Assembly (NCBI GenBank): GCA_012965075.1
Contig: DTSY01000122.1
Span: forward strand, 1 to 25,070
DNA: 25,070 nucleotides
Origin: Gammaproteobacteria bacterium
GTDB taxonomy: Bacteria > Pseudomonadota > Gammaproteobacteria > Magnimaribacterales > Magnimaribacteraceae
Direction: 5' to 3'
Each line of letters opens with the position of its first letter. The stretch's first letter is position 1. The position numbers and the translations under genes are program-made. Below the pieces are notes generated by a model. That model searched no databases. It was given only the letters and a program-made list of their open reading frames with translations, and was not told the origin of the DNA. Shown in pieces: positions 1-6,992 of the stretch.

Positions 1-767
1 TTGGGAAAATTTACAGCCAAGATCTTGTATATCGGCATAACATCAAGATTTTCTTTCAACTCAGTGTACACAGCCATCTTTAATAAATAGTCATTTTCCC
101 TTGCTACCGCCTTTTTTGTCTCTCCAGTTTCTTCCTCTACACCCTCTTCATTTATTACTGTTATGGGTATATCTCTACTTTCTGCAAGTTCTATAGCTGT
201 TTCAATAAAGGTTTTTGATTTTCTGAAGTCTTCAAGTTGAAAATAGGCAGTAGCAATAAGAGAGTAACCCTGTGAGCTCGGTTCATCTTCATTATCTATC
301 CATTCCAGTAAGTATTTAACAGATTTTCCATAATCTTCTTCAATAAAAGCTAGTTGAGCTAAAGAAAATCTAGCTTGATTCTGCATCTTATAATCGGCTC
401 CACCAGAATTAATGAGCTTCTCATATTCAACAATAGCCAATCTATATTTCTCTTGAGCAAAATAAATGTAGCCCATATACCAGTTCAATCGAGCTCTATC
501 AGTGTCAGTAAACTTAGGATCGGTTCCAATAACAGCAAGGACTTCCGTTGCCTCAAACCATTGCTCCTCCTCTAGAAAAGGCTGGACAGCTTGTAAGATC
601 TTTTGTGCTTTTTTACTTGGTAGCTTTACTCTTTTTCTTTTCTGCTTTTTTTTGTCATCTGCTGCCTCTAAATTAAAACCAGCATATTCAGGAACCACAA
701 CACCTGTAACAAGTGGCATGAGACTTATCACAGTCGCTATAGCAATAGCTTTAATTAAGAAATTCAT
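1..767 (-). CDS. TPR-repeat protein of the TonB cluster (3' end outside window)
   Basis: The minus-strand frame is open from an ATG at 767 to the window edge, giving 255 residues with the C-terminus missing. It starts with a hydrophobic signal-like stretch (about residues 5-24). A lysine-rich linker follows (about 38-54), then helical repeats of TPR type, for example 'YMGYIYFAQEKYRLAIVEYE' and 'SLIATAYFQLEDFRKSKTFI'. It begins 25 nt after the tonB stop, so it is probably the last or next-to-last gene of the same transcript. TPR proteins often sit beside TonB2-type clusters and are thought to help energy transfer in the periplasm. That role here is inferred from position. No enzyme motif is visible. 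Confidence 0.82.
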   Translation of the reverse strand, partial: MNFLIKAIAIATVISLMPLVTGVVVPEYAGFNLEAADDKKKQKRKRVKLPSKKAQKILQAVQPFLEEEQWFEATEVLAVIGTDPKFTDTDRARLNWYMGYIYFAQEKYRLAIVEYEKLINSGGADYKMQNQARFSLAQLAFIEEDYGKSVKYLLEWIDNEDEPSSQGYSLIATAYFQLEDFRKSKTFIETAIELAESRDIPITVINEEGVEEETGETKKAVARENDYLLKMAVYTELKENLDVMPIYKILAVNFP

Positions 768-792
768 AACATGTTTATACACAAATATCTTT

Positions 793-1434
793 TTAAGCAC
801 AACCTTCCGGACTGTAATCAGGCGACTTATCTTTGTCTTCAATTATAAACGTAATCTGGTTTAACACTCCCGTTACTTCAATGGCCACTCCATCCCTTAT
901 TTGAGGCTTATATTTAAACTTCAAAGCAGATCGCATCGCTGCTCTGTCAAAAATTCCGCTGGGTATAGACCACAGGACTACAGGATCTCTAACAGCTCCT
1001 ACTTTTGTAACCGCGAATTCCAGCATCACACAACCTTCAATGCCTCTTTCTTGCGCCCTTCTAGGATAAAGAGGAGGAACCTTAAAAATTGGAACATAAG
1101 ATCCATCAGCAAAAACTCCTGATTTTCTACCTTTGAAATCAAATTTTGGTCTTGGAGTTGCATTATCTAAATCAGCTGGAGGGGTCATATCAAATTCTGG
1201 TGGCATAGTTTCAGGAGGCGGCTCTTCTTCTTCAGGTCTTTCTATATCCATCAATAATTCAAGGTCCCTATCAGGCATGGTTACATCTGCAATTCTGATA
1301 CCCTTTTCGTTTAATTCAACATCTCCTACTGCTATTAAGGCCTGCATTAAGTAAAAAATAATGAGTGTTAGTAAGGCCGACCCAGTAAATATAACTGATA
1401 TCTTTTTAAAATTTTGCGCTGCAAAAAAATCCAT
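793..1434 (-). CDS. tonB: TonB energy transducer (TonB2-like, short)
   Basis: This 213-aa protein has one N-terminal membrane helix (about residues 12-36). An acidic, proline-rich periplasmic stretch follows (about 66-90, with 'PEEEEPPPE'). The C-terminal TonB domain covers about 115-200 and carries the typical 'PPLYPRRAQERGIEG' entry motif and a 'FKYKP' strand. TonB uses the proton-motive force harvested by ExbB/ExbD to open outer-membrane TonB-dependent receptors. It is shorter than E. coli TonB, as is usual for TonB2 forms. Two cysteines (C135 and C212, the latter in a short tail after the domain) could form a disulfide; this is inference. It lies 6 nt after exbD, so the genes are surely cotranscribed. 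Confidence 0.93.
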   Translation of the reverse strand: MDFFAAQNFKKISVIFTGSALLTLIIFYLMQALIAVGDVELNEKGIRIADVTMPDRDLELLMDIERPEEEEPPPETMPPEFDMTPPADLDNATPRPKFDFKGRKSGVFADGSYVPIFKVPPLYPRRAQERGIEGCVMLEFAVTKVGAVRDPVVLWSIPSGIFDRAAMRSALKFKYKPQIRDGVAIEVTGVLNQITFIIEDKDKSPDYSPEGCA

Positions 1435-1440
1435 AAGAAA

Positions 1441-1851
1441 CTAGAATTTGGGTTCAGAAGCTAAAGATATAGCATAAACCCCTGCATCCCTTGATTGGTC
1501 CATTACTTTAATAATCGCATCAGCAGTTGCTCTTTCGTCGGCCTGTATAACCACAGAGCCCTGAGGATTTTCAGCTAATAATTTAGTAACATTAGCTTTT
1601 ACCTGTCTCACATCAATCCTACGGCCATCAATCCATATATCATCATTTGCACCAATTGCTATAAGAATAGCGGCGTTATCTTGAATAGTTGCAGTCTCTG
1701 CATCTGGACGATTAACTTCCAATCCCGGTTCTTTAATGAAATTAGCTGTAACAATAAAAAAGATTAAAAGAATAAAAACTACATCTAACATGGGAGTTAG
1801 ACTTATTTCTTCTTCTACCTCAGTAGCTTGGCTTATGGGTGATCTTCTCAT
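1441..1851 (-). CDS. exbD: ExbD biopolymer transport protein
   Basis: This 136-aa protein has the ExbD/TolR layout. A short cytoplasmic N-terminus is followed by the single membrane helix that begins in 'LTPMLDVVFILLIFF' and then a periplasmic domain. D23 in the helix matches the proton-carrying aspartate essential in ExbD. The C-terminal 'VVIQADERATADAIIKVMD' is the usual ExbD periplasmic core. ExbD sits inside the ExbB pentamer of the inner-membrane TonB motor. The gene lies 14 nt after the short exbB and 6 nt before tonB. TolR is the alternative, but no tolA, tolB or pal is nearby and tonB follows directly. Confidence 0.94.
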   Translation of the reverse strand: MRRSPISQATEVEEEISLTPMLDVVFILLIFFIVTANFIKEPGLEVNRPDAETATIQDNAAILIAIGANDDIWIDGRRIDVRQVKANVTKLLAENPQGSVVIQADERATADAIIKVMDQSRDAGVYAISLASEPKF

Positions 1852-1865
1852 AACTATTACCTTTA

Positions 1866-2390
1866 TTATTCAGAAACTAAGTGCTCTGACAAGAGCTCCG
1901 TTTCTCTATTAGATTTATTTCTAAGAAACGTACTAGCGAATGTTCCCGTAATGGCTACAGAAAGTCCCGCCATTGCAGGTATTGTTGATCTGGAAACTCC
2001 TCCCGCCATTGCTTTAGCATCTCCCCCTCCAGTAATGGCTAATAGATGAAAGACCTCCATCATTCCAGTTATTGTTCCAAACAGTCCTAAAAGCGGAGCG
2101 ACTCCAACGCACAATTTTATCAAAGTCAGGTTCTGGTTAATTTTCGATGAAGTCTTAGAAATTAACATCTCCCTAATGGCTTTCGAATTCCAGGATTTTT
2201 TATCTGTTCTTTTAGCCCAATCTTCAACAGCCACATTCACGTTTACTTGATGATTAAAGTTAAAATACCAAAGCCTTTCGAAAATGAGAAACCACATCAA
2301 GAAGGCCAATAAGCCTATCAAGTAAAGTACGTCTCCCCCTTTTTGCATAAACTCAAAAAGAGCGTCTGCAGCATCGTAGAAGAAAAACAT
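1866..2390 (-). CDS. exbB: ExbB-type proton channel protein (short form)
   Basis: This 174-aa MotA/TolQ/ExbB protein has a first membrane helix at about residues 19-38 ('VLYLIGLLAFLMWFLIFERL') and two C-terminal helices. The family signature 'GVAPLLGLFGTITGMMEVF' and the following 'GGVSRSTIPAMAGLSVAI' are both present. It builds the pentameric channel of the TonB motor with ExbD. It is shorter than E. coli ExbB, lacking an extended N-terminus. It is the second ExbB homologue of the operon, after the long TtpC-like protein, an arrangement known from the Vibrio TonB2 system. The start is ATG at 2390, 25 nt after the preceding stop. Confidence 0.92.
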   Translation of the reverse strand: MFFFYDAADALFEFMQKGGDVLYLIGLLAFLMWFLIFERLWYFNFNHQVNVNVAVEDWAKRTDKKSWNSKAIREMLISKTSSKINQNLTLIKLCVGVAPLLGLFGTITGMMEVFHLLAITGGGDAKAMAGGVSRSTIPAMAGLSVAITGTFASTFLRNKSNRETELLSEHLVSE

Positions 2391-2415
2391 AACCCTTTAC
2401 TTTTCCTAGTAGAAA

Positions 2416-3810
2416 TTACTGTTCTGACCTTTCCGCTGCCATCCCTATAGCCTGTTCTTCAATTGTTTCCAAAATTCCTTTTGAGAAATTAGAGACAATG
2501 GCGGACATGAATGTCATTGGAATAGCTACTGCTAACCCAAGCCAAGTAGTAACAAGAGCAATAGATATTCCTTCAGCCATAGTCTTTGGATCCCCCGTTC
2601 CAAACAAAGTAATCATTTGAAAAGTTATGATCATACCAATTATGGTTCCGAAAAGACCCATCAGAGGAGCAACTATAGAGATTAGCTTTATAAGCCAATT
2701 GAGCTTCTCAATTGGAGGCCTCTCATTAAGAATTTGTTCCGCCATTTTAAGTTCTATGGTTTCAGTATCAGCTTTCGGATTGTCTTCAGCTACTTTAAGC
2801 ACCCTGCCTAGAGGGTTGTCTGTGCTAAGCGTAGAGGCGGCAAGTTGAGAGTCTATTAAAGACCTTATGCCCATGAGAGAATATAATCTCCAACCAAACA
2901 GACCCAATCCTCCCAATCCTAAAATATACAGTATGATGTAACCAACAACTCCTCCCTGTTGGGTTCTTTCGCCCCATCCCGGCATGGCTATTAAACTCGC
3001 AAGATAGGAACCACCCTGTGGTCCTGTTGGATCAACAGCAAATTGCACCGGGAATACCTCTGCATCTAACACATCAGAAGTTGTAGAGGTGTAGCGTCTT
3101 GCCGGTTGAGAAGGCAATTCCTCATACATTCCTCTTGTTGAAGCATAAGTTAGGTAATTGCCGTCAGAAACAGCATTAAAAACTCCTACTCTTACCACTT
3201 CTCTAGATTCAACCGTACCATCTAACGCAATAACATCCGTAGTGAATTTAACTACTTCTCCGGTAGCATTAATTTCCCTTTGAAGCTCAAACCAAAGTCT
3301 TTCTAATTCTGGTATAGAAGCCAGCGTAACCCCTCGACCCATTTTTACAGCTAATTTTGTTAGGAACTCTTCCCTTTCTTTACCAAATTGAGCTGAACTA
3401 ATAGATTGTTCAAATATGTTTCTAGATTCTGTTGCTAATCCTGCTAAGTGTCCAAAGATCTCATTCAAAGAACCGAGTCTTTCTTTTAATTGAACTTCAG
3501 CTACAACCAATAAAGCTTCGTTAGCCTCAAATTTTACTTCTAATCTAGCCGCCTCTCTTTCAAGTCTAGCTCTTTCTGCTTTAGCATCAGCTAATAACTT
3601 AGCTTGTTTATTTTTTTCATTTCTGAACTGCCTTTCTCTGTCTCTCTGCTCTTGGGTGTCAGCAAATTGGCCTTTCTGGACAAGTTCTAATAGCTCTTCT
3701 GGAGATGAAGGGTTCTTAAATTCATCTTCAGCAGCCTCTTCTGCATAAACAGGAAAAGCCAGTAAAGAAATAACAAATAAGGGCAGTAATTTACAAGTTA
3801 ATTTATTCAT
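2416..3810 (-). CDS. TtpC-like MotA/TolQ/ExbB protein with long periplasmic domain
   Basis: This 464-aa protein has a signal peptide (about residues 1-23, ending 'PVYA'). A charged coiled-coil follows at about 52-112, then a periplasmic region up to about 285. The C-terminal ExbB core has helices at about 288-310, 371-400 and 414-440. The signature 'SIVAPLMGLFGTIIGMI' is intact. This layout matches TtpC, the fourth component of the Vibrio TonB2 system, which is needed for TonB2-dependent uptake. Its start overlaps the stop of the DUF3450 gene by 4 nt (ATGA), so translation is probably coupled. The coiled-coil could contact the DUF3450 protein, which is also coiled-coil; that is inference. Confidence 0.9.
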   Translation of the reverse strand: MNKLTCKLLPLFVISLLAFPVYAEEAAEDEFKNPSSPEELLELVQKGQFADTQEQRDRERQFRNEKNKQAKLLADAKAERARLEREAARLEVKFEANEALLVVAEVQLKERLGSLNEIFGHLAGLATESRNIFEQSISSAQFGKEREEFLTKLAVKMGRGVTLASIPELERLWFELQREINATGEVVKFTTDVIALDGTVESREVVRVGVFNAVSDGNYLTYASTRGMYEELPSQPARRYTSTTSDVLDAEVFPVQFAVDPTGPQGGSYLASLIAMPGWGERTQQGGVVGYIILYILGLGGLGLFGWRLYSLMGIRSLIDSQLAASTLSTDNPLGRVLKVAEDNPKADTETIELKMAEQILNERPPIEKLNWLIKLISIVAPLMGLFGTIIGMIITFQMITLFGTGDPKTMAEGISIALVTTWLGLAVAIPMTFMSAIVSNFSKGILETIEEQAIGMAAERSEQ

Positions 3811-4574
3811 TTGACTGCCTCTGCATTTTGTATTGGCAGTTCGAGCATATCCACCGTAGCAAGTCTGTTTGCGATCCTTAGGCCCTTTCTTGTGGGGTTC
3901 CTATAACTGCTATCTAAAGGTACCCATTCTTCTTTTTTATTATCCCAAGCCCCCGTAAGACTTCTGTCTGAAGATTGATAAACCAGAGCAAGTCTTCCTA
4001 CTCTAAGCACATTGACTTCTCTCTGTTGACCTTCAATTTCAATAGTATCCTTATAGCTATCCAACTTCCTTCCGTATTCCATTTCAACATTGAAAGTTTC
4101 TAAGACTTGTCTTAGCCCTTCAGCAGGAGAAACGGTTGGATTGTCGATTGCTGCTTTAGCGAAAGCAATTCTTTCCTTCCTTTCGGCCAAGTGAAAAGGC
4201 ATATCCAATTCGATGGACTTTTCAATTCCAGCTAGCATGCGTCTCGTAAAAGGAGGTACCTGTCTTTGCATAACCTGAGCCTCTTTCATGGTTTTATCAA
4301 TTTCTTTTAACCGTTCTTCTTGACGCTCAATTTGTTTTCTCATTTGAGCGTTATAAACCCTTAGGCCCTCTATCTGCTTGCTAACTGTTTTAAATTCATT
4401 GACTATCAAAGACGTGTCATCGTCCATTGAGTCTATTTTTGTTTGAGAAGCTTGCTCTAAATTCTGTCGCTGCTCACCTATATCCAGTAGAGGTTGTATT
4501 TGATCAGTTAAAGCAAGTGATGATCCCAGTAAGGTTGCCACTACAATCAGTGGAAAAGTTCTAAGACGCTTCAT
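3807..4574 (-). CDS. DUF3450 family periplasmic coiled-coil protein
   Basis: This 255-aa protein starts with a signal peptide (about residues 1-22). A long heptad-rich helix follows (about 30-105, for example 'QIEGLRVYNAQMRKQIERQE'). A C-terminal domain then includes 'GLRQVLETFNVEMEYGR' and 'RVGRLALVYQSSD', typical of DUF3450. The molecular function of the family is not established. It regularly precedes ttpC/exbB/exbD/tonB in marine gammaproteobacteria, which implies a periplasmic accessory of the TonB motor. It is the first gene of the operon. A good ribosome binding site (AAGGAGAT, about 4581-4588) lies 6 nt ahead of ATG 4574 and supports this start. Confidence 0.88.
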   Translation of the reverse strand: MKRLRTFPLIVVATLLGSSLALTDQIQPLLDIGEQRQNLEQASQTKIDSMDDDTSLIVNEFKTVSKQIEGLRVYNAQMRKQIERQEERLKEIDKTMKEAQVMQRQVPPFTRRMLAGIEKSIELDMPFHLAERKERIAFAKAAIDNPTVSPAEGLRQVLETFNVEMEYGRKLDSYKDTIEIEGQQREVNVLRVGRLALVYQSSDRSLTGAWDNKKEEWVPLDSSYRNPTRKGLRIANRLATVDMLELPIQNAEAVK

Positions 4575-4761
4575 TAGGCTATCTCCTTAATTCTATTTTT
4601 AGTAACTTGTAATTCTATGTTTAGTAATTTGTTCCAGTGTTTATAAGTAATTTGTTCCAGTGTTTATACCTAAAATGATATGATCCAAACACCTGAAAAT
4701 ACCTATCTCCCCATCGAGGGATGTAGACTATAAAGGTTATTATTTAACCACGCAACATTGA
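4575..4761. promoter_or_regulatory. Divergent control region, TonB operon / PSD fusion
   Basis: This 187-nt non-coding region lies between two divergent operons. It holds the 23-bp tandem repeat at 4623-4668. There is a TATAAA box at 4729-4734 on the plus strand without a good -35. An inverted repeat GGTTA-TTATT-TAACC lies at 4735-4749, just before the plus-strand start codon. On the minus strand two TAGAAT -10-like boxes (4590-4595 and 4612-4617) are present, but neither has a convincing -35. Promoters must be here, but their exact positions cannot be assigned from sequence. Confidence 0.5.
4601..4668. repeat. 23-bp tandem direct repeat (two perfect copies plus one degenerate)
   Basis: Two abutting copies at 4623-4645 and 4646-4668 are identical over 23 bp; each begins AGTAATTTGTTCCAGTG. 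A third, decayed copy of about 22 bp (4601-4622) shares the AGTAAyTTGT start and a TATGTTT-like end. They lie in the divergent promoter region, 27-94 nt upstream of the TonB operon start. Spacing of about two helical turns would place bound proteins on nearly the same face of the DNA. A replication-slippage duplication is the neutral alternative. Confidence 0.85.
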
Positions 4762-6405
4762 ATGTCTGTTCTAGAATTTTTTCTTTATATTACTTTAGCC
4801 AATTGGTCAATAGTCACCTTTCTTTGGGTTTTCATAAAAAAAAATAGCCAAATTTATTTAATTAATGTTTATTGGGGAGCTGGTTATGTTCTGCTCACAG
4901 TTGTAGCTATGACCTTGGATGGCCTTCTCGAGGATTCTAGCTTTCATGTAAGACAATACTTAGTGAATTTTTTAGTAACTCTATGGGGAATTAAGCTTTC
5001 CTTTTTCCTTTATAGGAAAGAAAAATTAAGGCTCGAAGGCTCGGCTGAGCTGATTGCTGAAAAATATGAAAGGGATCTAAAATCCTATAGGAAGAGGTTT
5101 CTTAAAATAGGGCTATTACAAGTTCTTGCCATTTTTCCAATCATATCCATTAACTATCTTCCTGGTACAAACAGTCTTAATTTTCTTGATTTCTTAGGTT
5201 TTATACTTTTTTCTTTGGGCTTTTATGTAGAAACAAAATCCAATAATGACTTATTGGCTTTTAGAGTTAATAACTTAGAGAAAAAAAGAATTTTAAGTGC
5301 TGGTTTGTGGGAATATTCGCGCCATCCCAATTATTTTGGTCATTTGTTGCAGTGGTGGGCCTTTTACATAATAGCCTGTAATGCTATTGGGGGGGCATGG
5401 AGTTTCTTTGGACCTCTAATTATGTCCCTTTACACTTTAAAAGTAGTTATTAAAGATACAGAAAAACGAATGCTAGCTAATGTTCCTGAATATAGTGGCT
5501 ATATAAATAAGACAAATAAATTGATGCCTGGAGTTTTCCAAGGAGGAAATCAAGCTTTAGATGTAATACGTTCGGTGGTGCCTTTTAGGCAGTTTACTGC
5601 CTTTGCTGGATTAATTTCTCGGTCGGAAAATAAATTGATAAAAAAAATTCTTATAAGCTGGTTTTGTTACTTTTATAAACCAAATCTTGATGAATCTATT
5701 AATAAAAGGCCTCAAGATTTTAGAAGTTTCAATGATTTCTTTACACGAAAGCTTGAGTCCAAATCTAGACCGATTAATCAAGATACCGACATAATTATTT
5801 CTCCAGTTGATGGAACGGTTGTCAGCTTAGGAAATTTAAAAGAGGGAACCCTTATTCAAGCTAAAGGCATTAGCTACGATGTTAGTGACCTTATACAAGA
5901 TCAGGCACTCGAGAATACTTTCAAAAATGGCTGTTATGTAACTATTTATCTAGCCCCTATAAATTATCACAGAATACATTTTCCCTTTAGTGGAACTATT
6001 GAAAAAACTAAATATCTTAAAGGCAATTTGTATAGTGTTAATGCTAGTTCAGCAAGGAGAATAAAATCTCTGTACAGCAAAAATGAAAGAACTTTCACTT
6101 TTGTAAAGTCTGAGTCTTTAAGTTATGGATTAGTCAGTGTCGGGGCAGCTATGGTAGGTAGTATTGTGCCCTTTTGGAACGAAGAAATTAACTCAAAAAA
6201 AGAGCATTTAGTTAACTTGTGGAACCAAGGACCGGATGAAGATTTGTTGAGAGTAAGCAAAGGCAAAGAACTAGGCTATTTTCAAATGGGCTCTACCGTT
6301 ATTTTGTTGTTTCCTTCTGATATACAAATAGATAAAAATTTCTTGTATGAGGCTAAACCTGTAAAATTTGGGGAAGAGTTAATAAATCTTTCAGAAAGAA
6401 AATAA
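4762..6405 (+). CDS. DUF1295 membrane domain fused to phosphatidylserine decarboxylase
   Basis: One uninterrupted 547-aa frame carries two families. Residues 1 to about 258 are a multi-pass DUF1295 domain (steroid 5-alpha-reductase C-terminal/ICMT-like) with the signature 'SRHPNYFGH' (R187-H188-P189-N190-Y191) and a later 'DTEKRML...PEYSGY'. Residues about 265-547 are a proenzyme-type PSD. They include 'FNDFFTRKL', 'SPVDGTV' (D350), 'NYHRIHFP' (H406) and the self-cleavage site 'MGST' (G510-S511). D350/H406/S511 match the E. coli triad D90/H147/S254. PSD converts phosphatidylserine to phosphatidylethanolamine at the inner membrane. Cleavage would leave a short alpha chain of 37 residues with the pyruvoyl group, and a beta chain that keeps the membrane domain. 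An in-frame TGA directly before the ATG fixes the earliest start; no Shine-Dalgarno is seen. Confidence 0.9.
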   Translation: MSVLEFFLYITLANWSIVTFLWVFIKKNSQIYLINVYWGAGYVLLTVVAMTLDGLLEDSSFHVRQYLVNFLVTLWGIKLSFFLYRKEKLRLEGSAELIAEKYERDLKSYRKRFLKIGLLQVLAIFPIISINYLPGTNSLNFLDFLGFILFSLGFYVETKSNNDLLAFRVNNLEKKRILSAGLWEYSRHPNYFGHLLQWWAFYIIACNAIGGAWSFFGPLIMSLYTLKVVIKDTEKRMLANVPEYSGYINKTNKLMPGVFQGGNQALDVIRSVVPFRQFTAFAGLISRSENKLIKKILISWFCYFYKPNLDESINKRPQDFRSFNDFFTRKLESKSRPINQDTDIIISPVDGTVVSLGNLKEGTLIQAKGISYDVSDLIQDQALENTFKNGCYVTIYLAPINYHRIHFPFSGTIEKTKYLKGNLYSVNASSARRIKSLYSKNERTFTFVKSESLSYGLVSVGAAMVGSIVPFWNEEINSKKEHLVNLWNQGPDEDLLRVSKGKELGYFQMGSTVILLFPSDIQIDKNFLYEAKPVKFGEELINLSERK

Positions 6406-6419
6406 TTACAAGGTAAATT

Positions 6420-6983
6420 TTGGTTTCTTATTCAACTAGTGATTTTAAGCCAGGATTAAAAATTTTAATCGATGGTGAGCCCTGTGAAATTATTGAAGAT
6501 GAATTTGTTAAGCCCGGTAAAGGACAGGCCTTTAGTAAAGTTAAATTTAGAAACCTTGTAACTGGTAGATCGGGAGAAAAAACCTGTAAAGTTGGAGAAT
6601 CCATAGAATCAGCAAATATAAATGAGCTTGAAATGCAATACTTGTACTCAGAGGGTTCTAACTGGTGTTTTATGGACCAAGTAACGTATGATCAGGTTCT
6701 AATTCCGGAGGATTTAATAGGTGATAAGAAGAGCTGGTTGACCGAGGAAGCTGTCTGTAAAGTGCTTCTATGGAATGACTCTCCTATTTCTGTAGTTCCT
6801 CCAAATTTTGTGGACTTAAGGATTAGTCAAACTGACCCGGGTGTTAAGGGCGATACAGTTTCCGGGGGAAGTAAACCAGCCACTCTTATTACCGGAGCTG
6901 TAATTAAGGTTCCTCTGTTTGTCTCTGAGGGTGATGTTATTACTATTGATACCCGAAATGGTGAGTATCAAGGAAGAAAGTAA
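6420..6983 (+). CDS. efp: Elongation factor P
   Basis: This 187-aa protein is full length and collinear with E. coli EF-P. It binds stalled ribosomes and promotes peptide bond formation at polyproline stretches. The tip of domain I reads 'EFVKPGKGQAF', placing lysine at position 34, the residue that is beta-lysylated by EpmA in many gammaproteobacteria. The C-terminal 'DPGLKGDT'-type motif (here 'DPGVKGDT') and the 'VIKVPLFV' and 'DTRNGEY' strands are present. The start is a TTG at 6420, preceded by AAGG at about 8 nt; no ATG or GTG would keep the N-terminus. It follows the PSD fusion after 14 nt. Modification genes are not in this window. Confidence 0.96.
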   Translation: MVSYSTSDFKPGLKILIDGEPCEIIEDEFVKPGKGQAFSKVKFRNLVTGRSGEKTCKVGESIESANINELEMQYLYSEGSNWCFMDQVTYDQVLIPEDLIGDKKSWLTEEAVCKVLLWNDSPISVVPPNFVDLRISQTDPGVKGDTVSGGSKPATLITGAVIKVPLFVSEGDVITIDTRNGEYQGRK

Positions 6984-6992
6984 GTAGTAGCC

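Noticed and set aside
502..864. 120-codon plus-strand frame opposite the TPR and tonB genes
   Set aside because: It is antisense to two well-supported genes and its product is low-complexity and hydrophobic without a family motif.
4669..4690. Possible Fur box upstream of the TonB operon (AATGATATGATCC)
   Set aside because: Only one short GATA-like element is present; the 19-bp palindrome is not met, so iron control cannot be claimed.
4707..4721. Small inverted repeat TCCC-CATCGA-GGGA
   Set aside because: Four base pairs with a six-base loop is expected by chance; no link to a promoter element.
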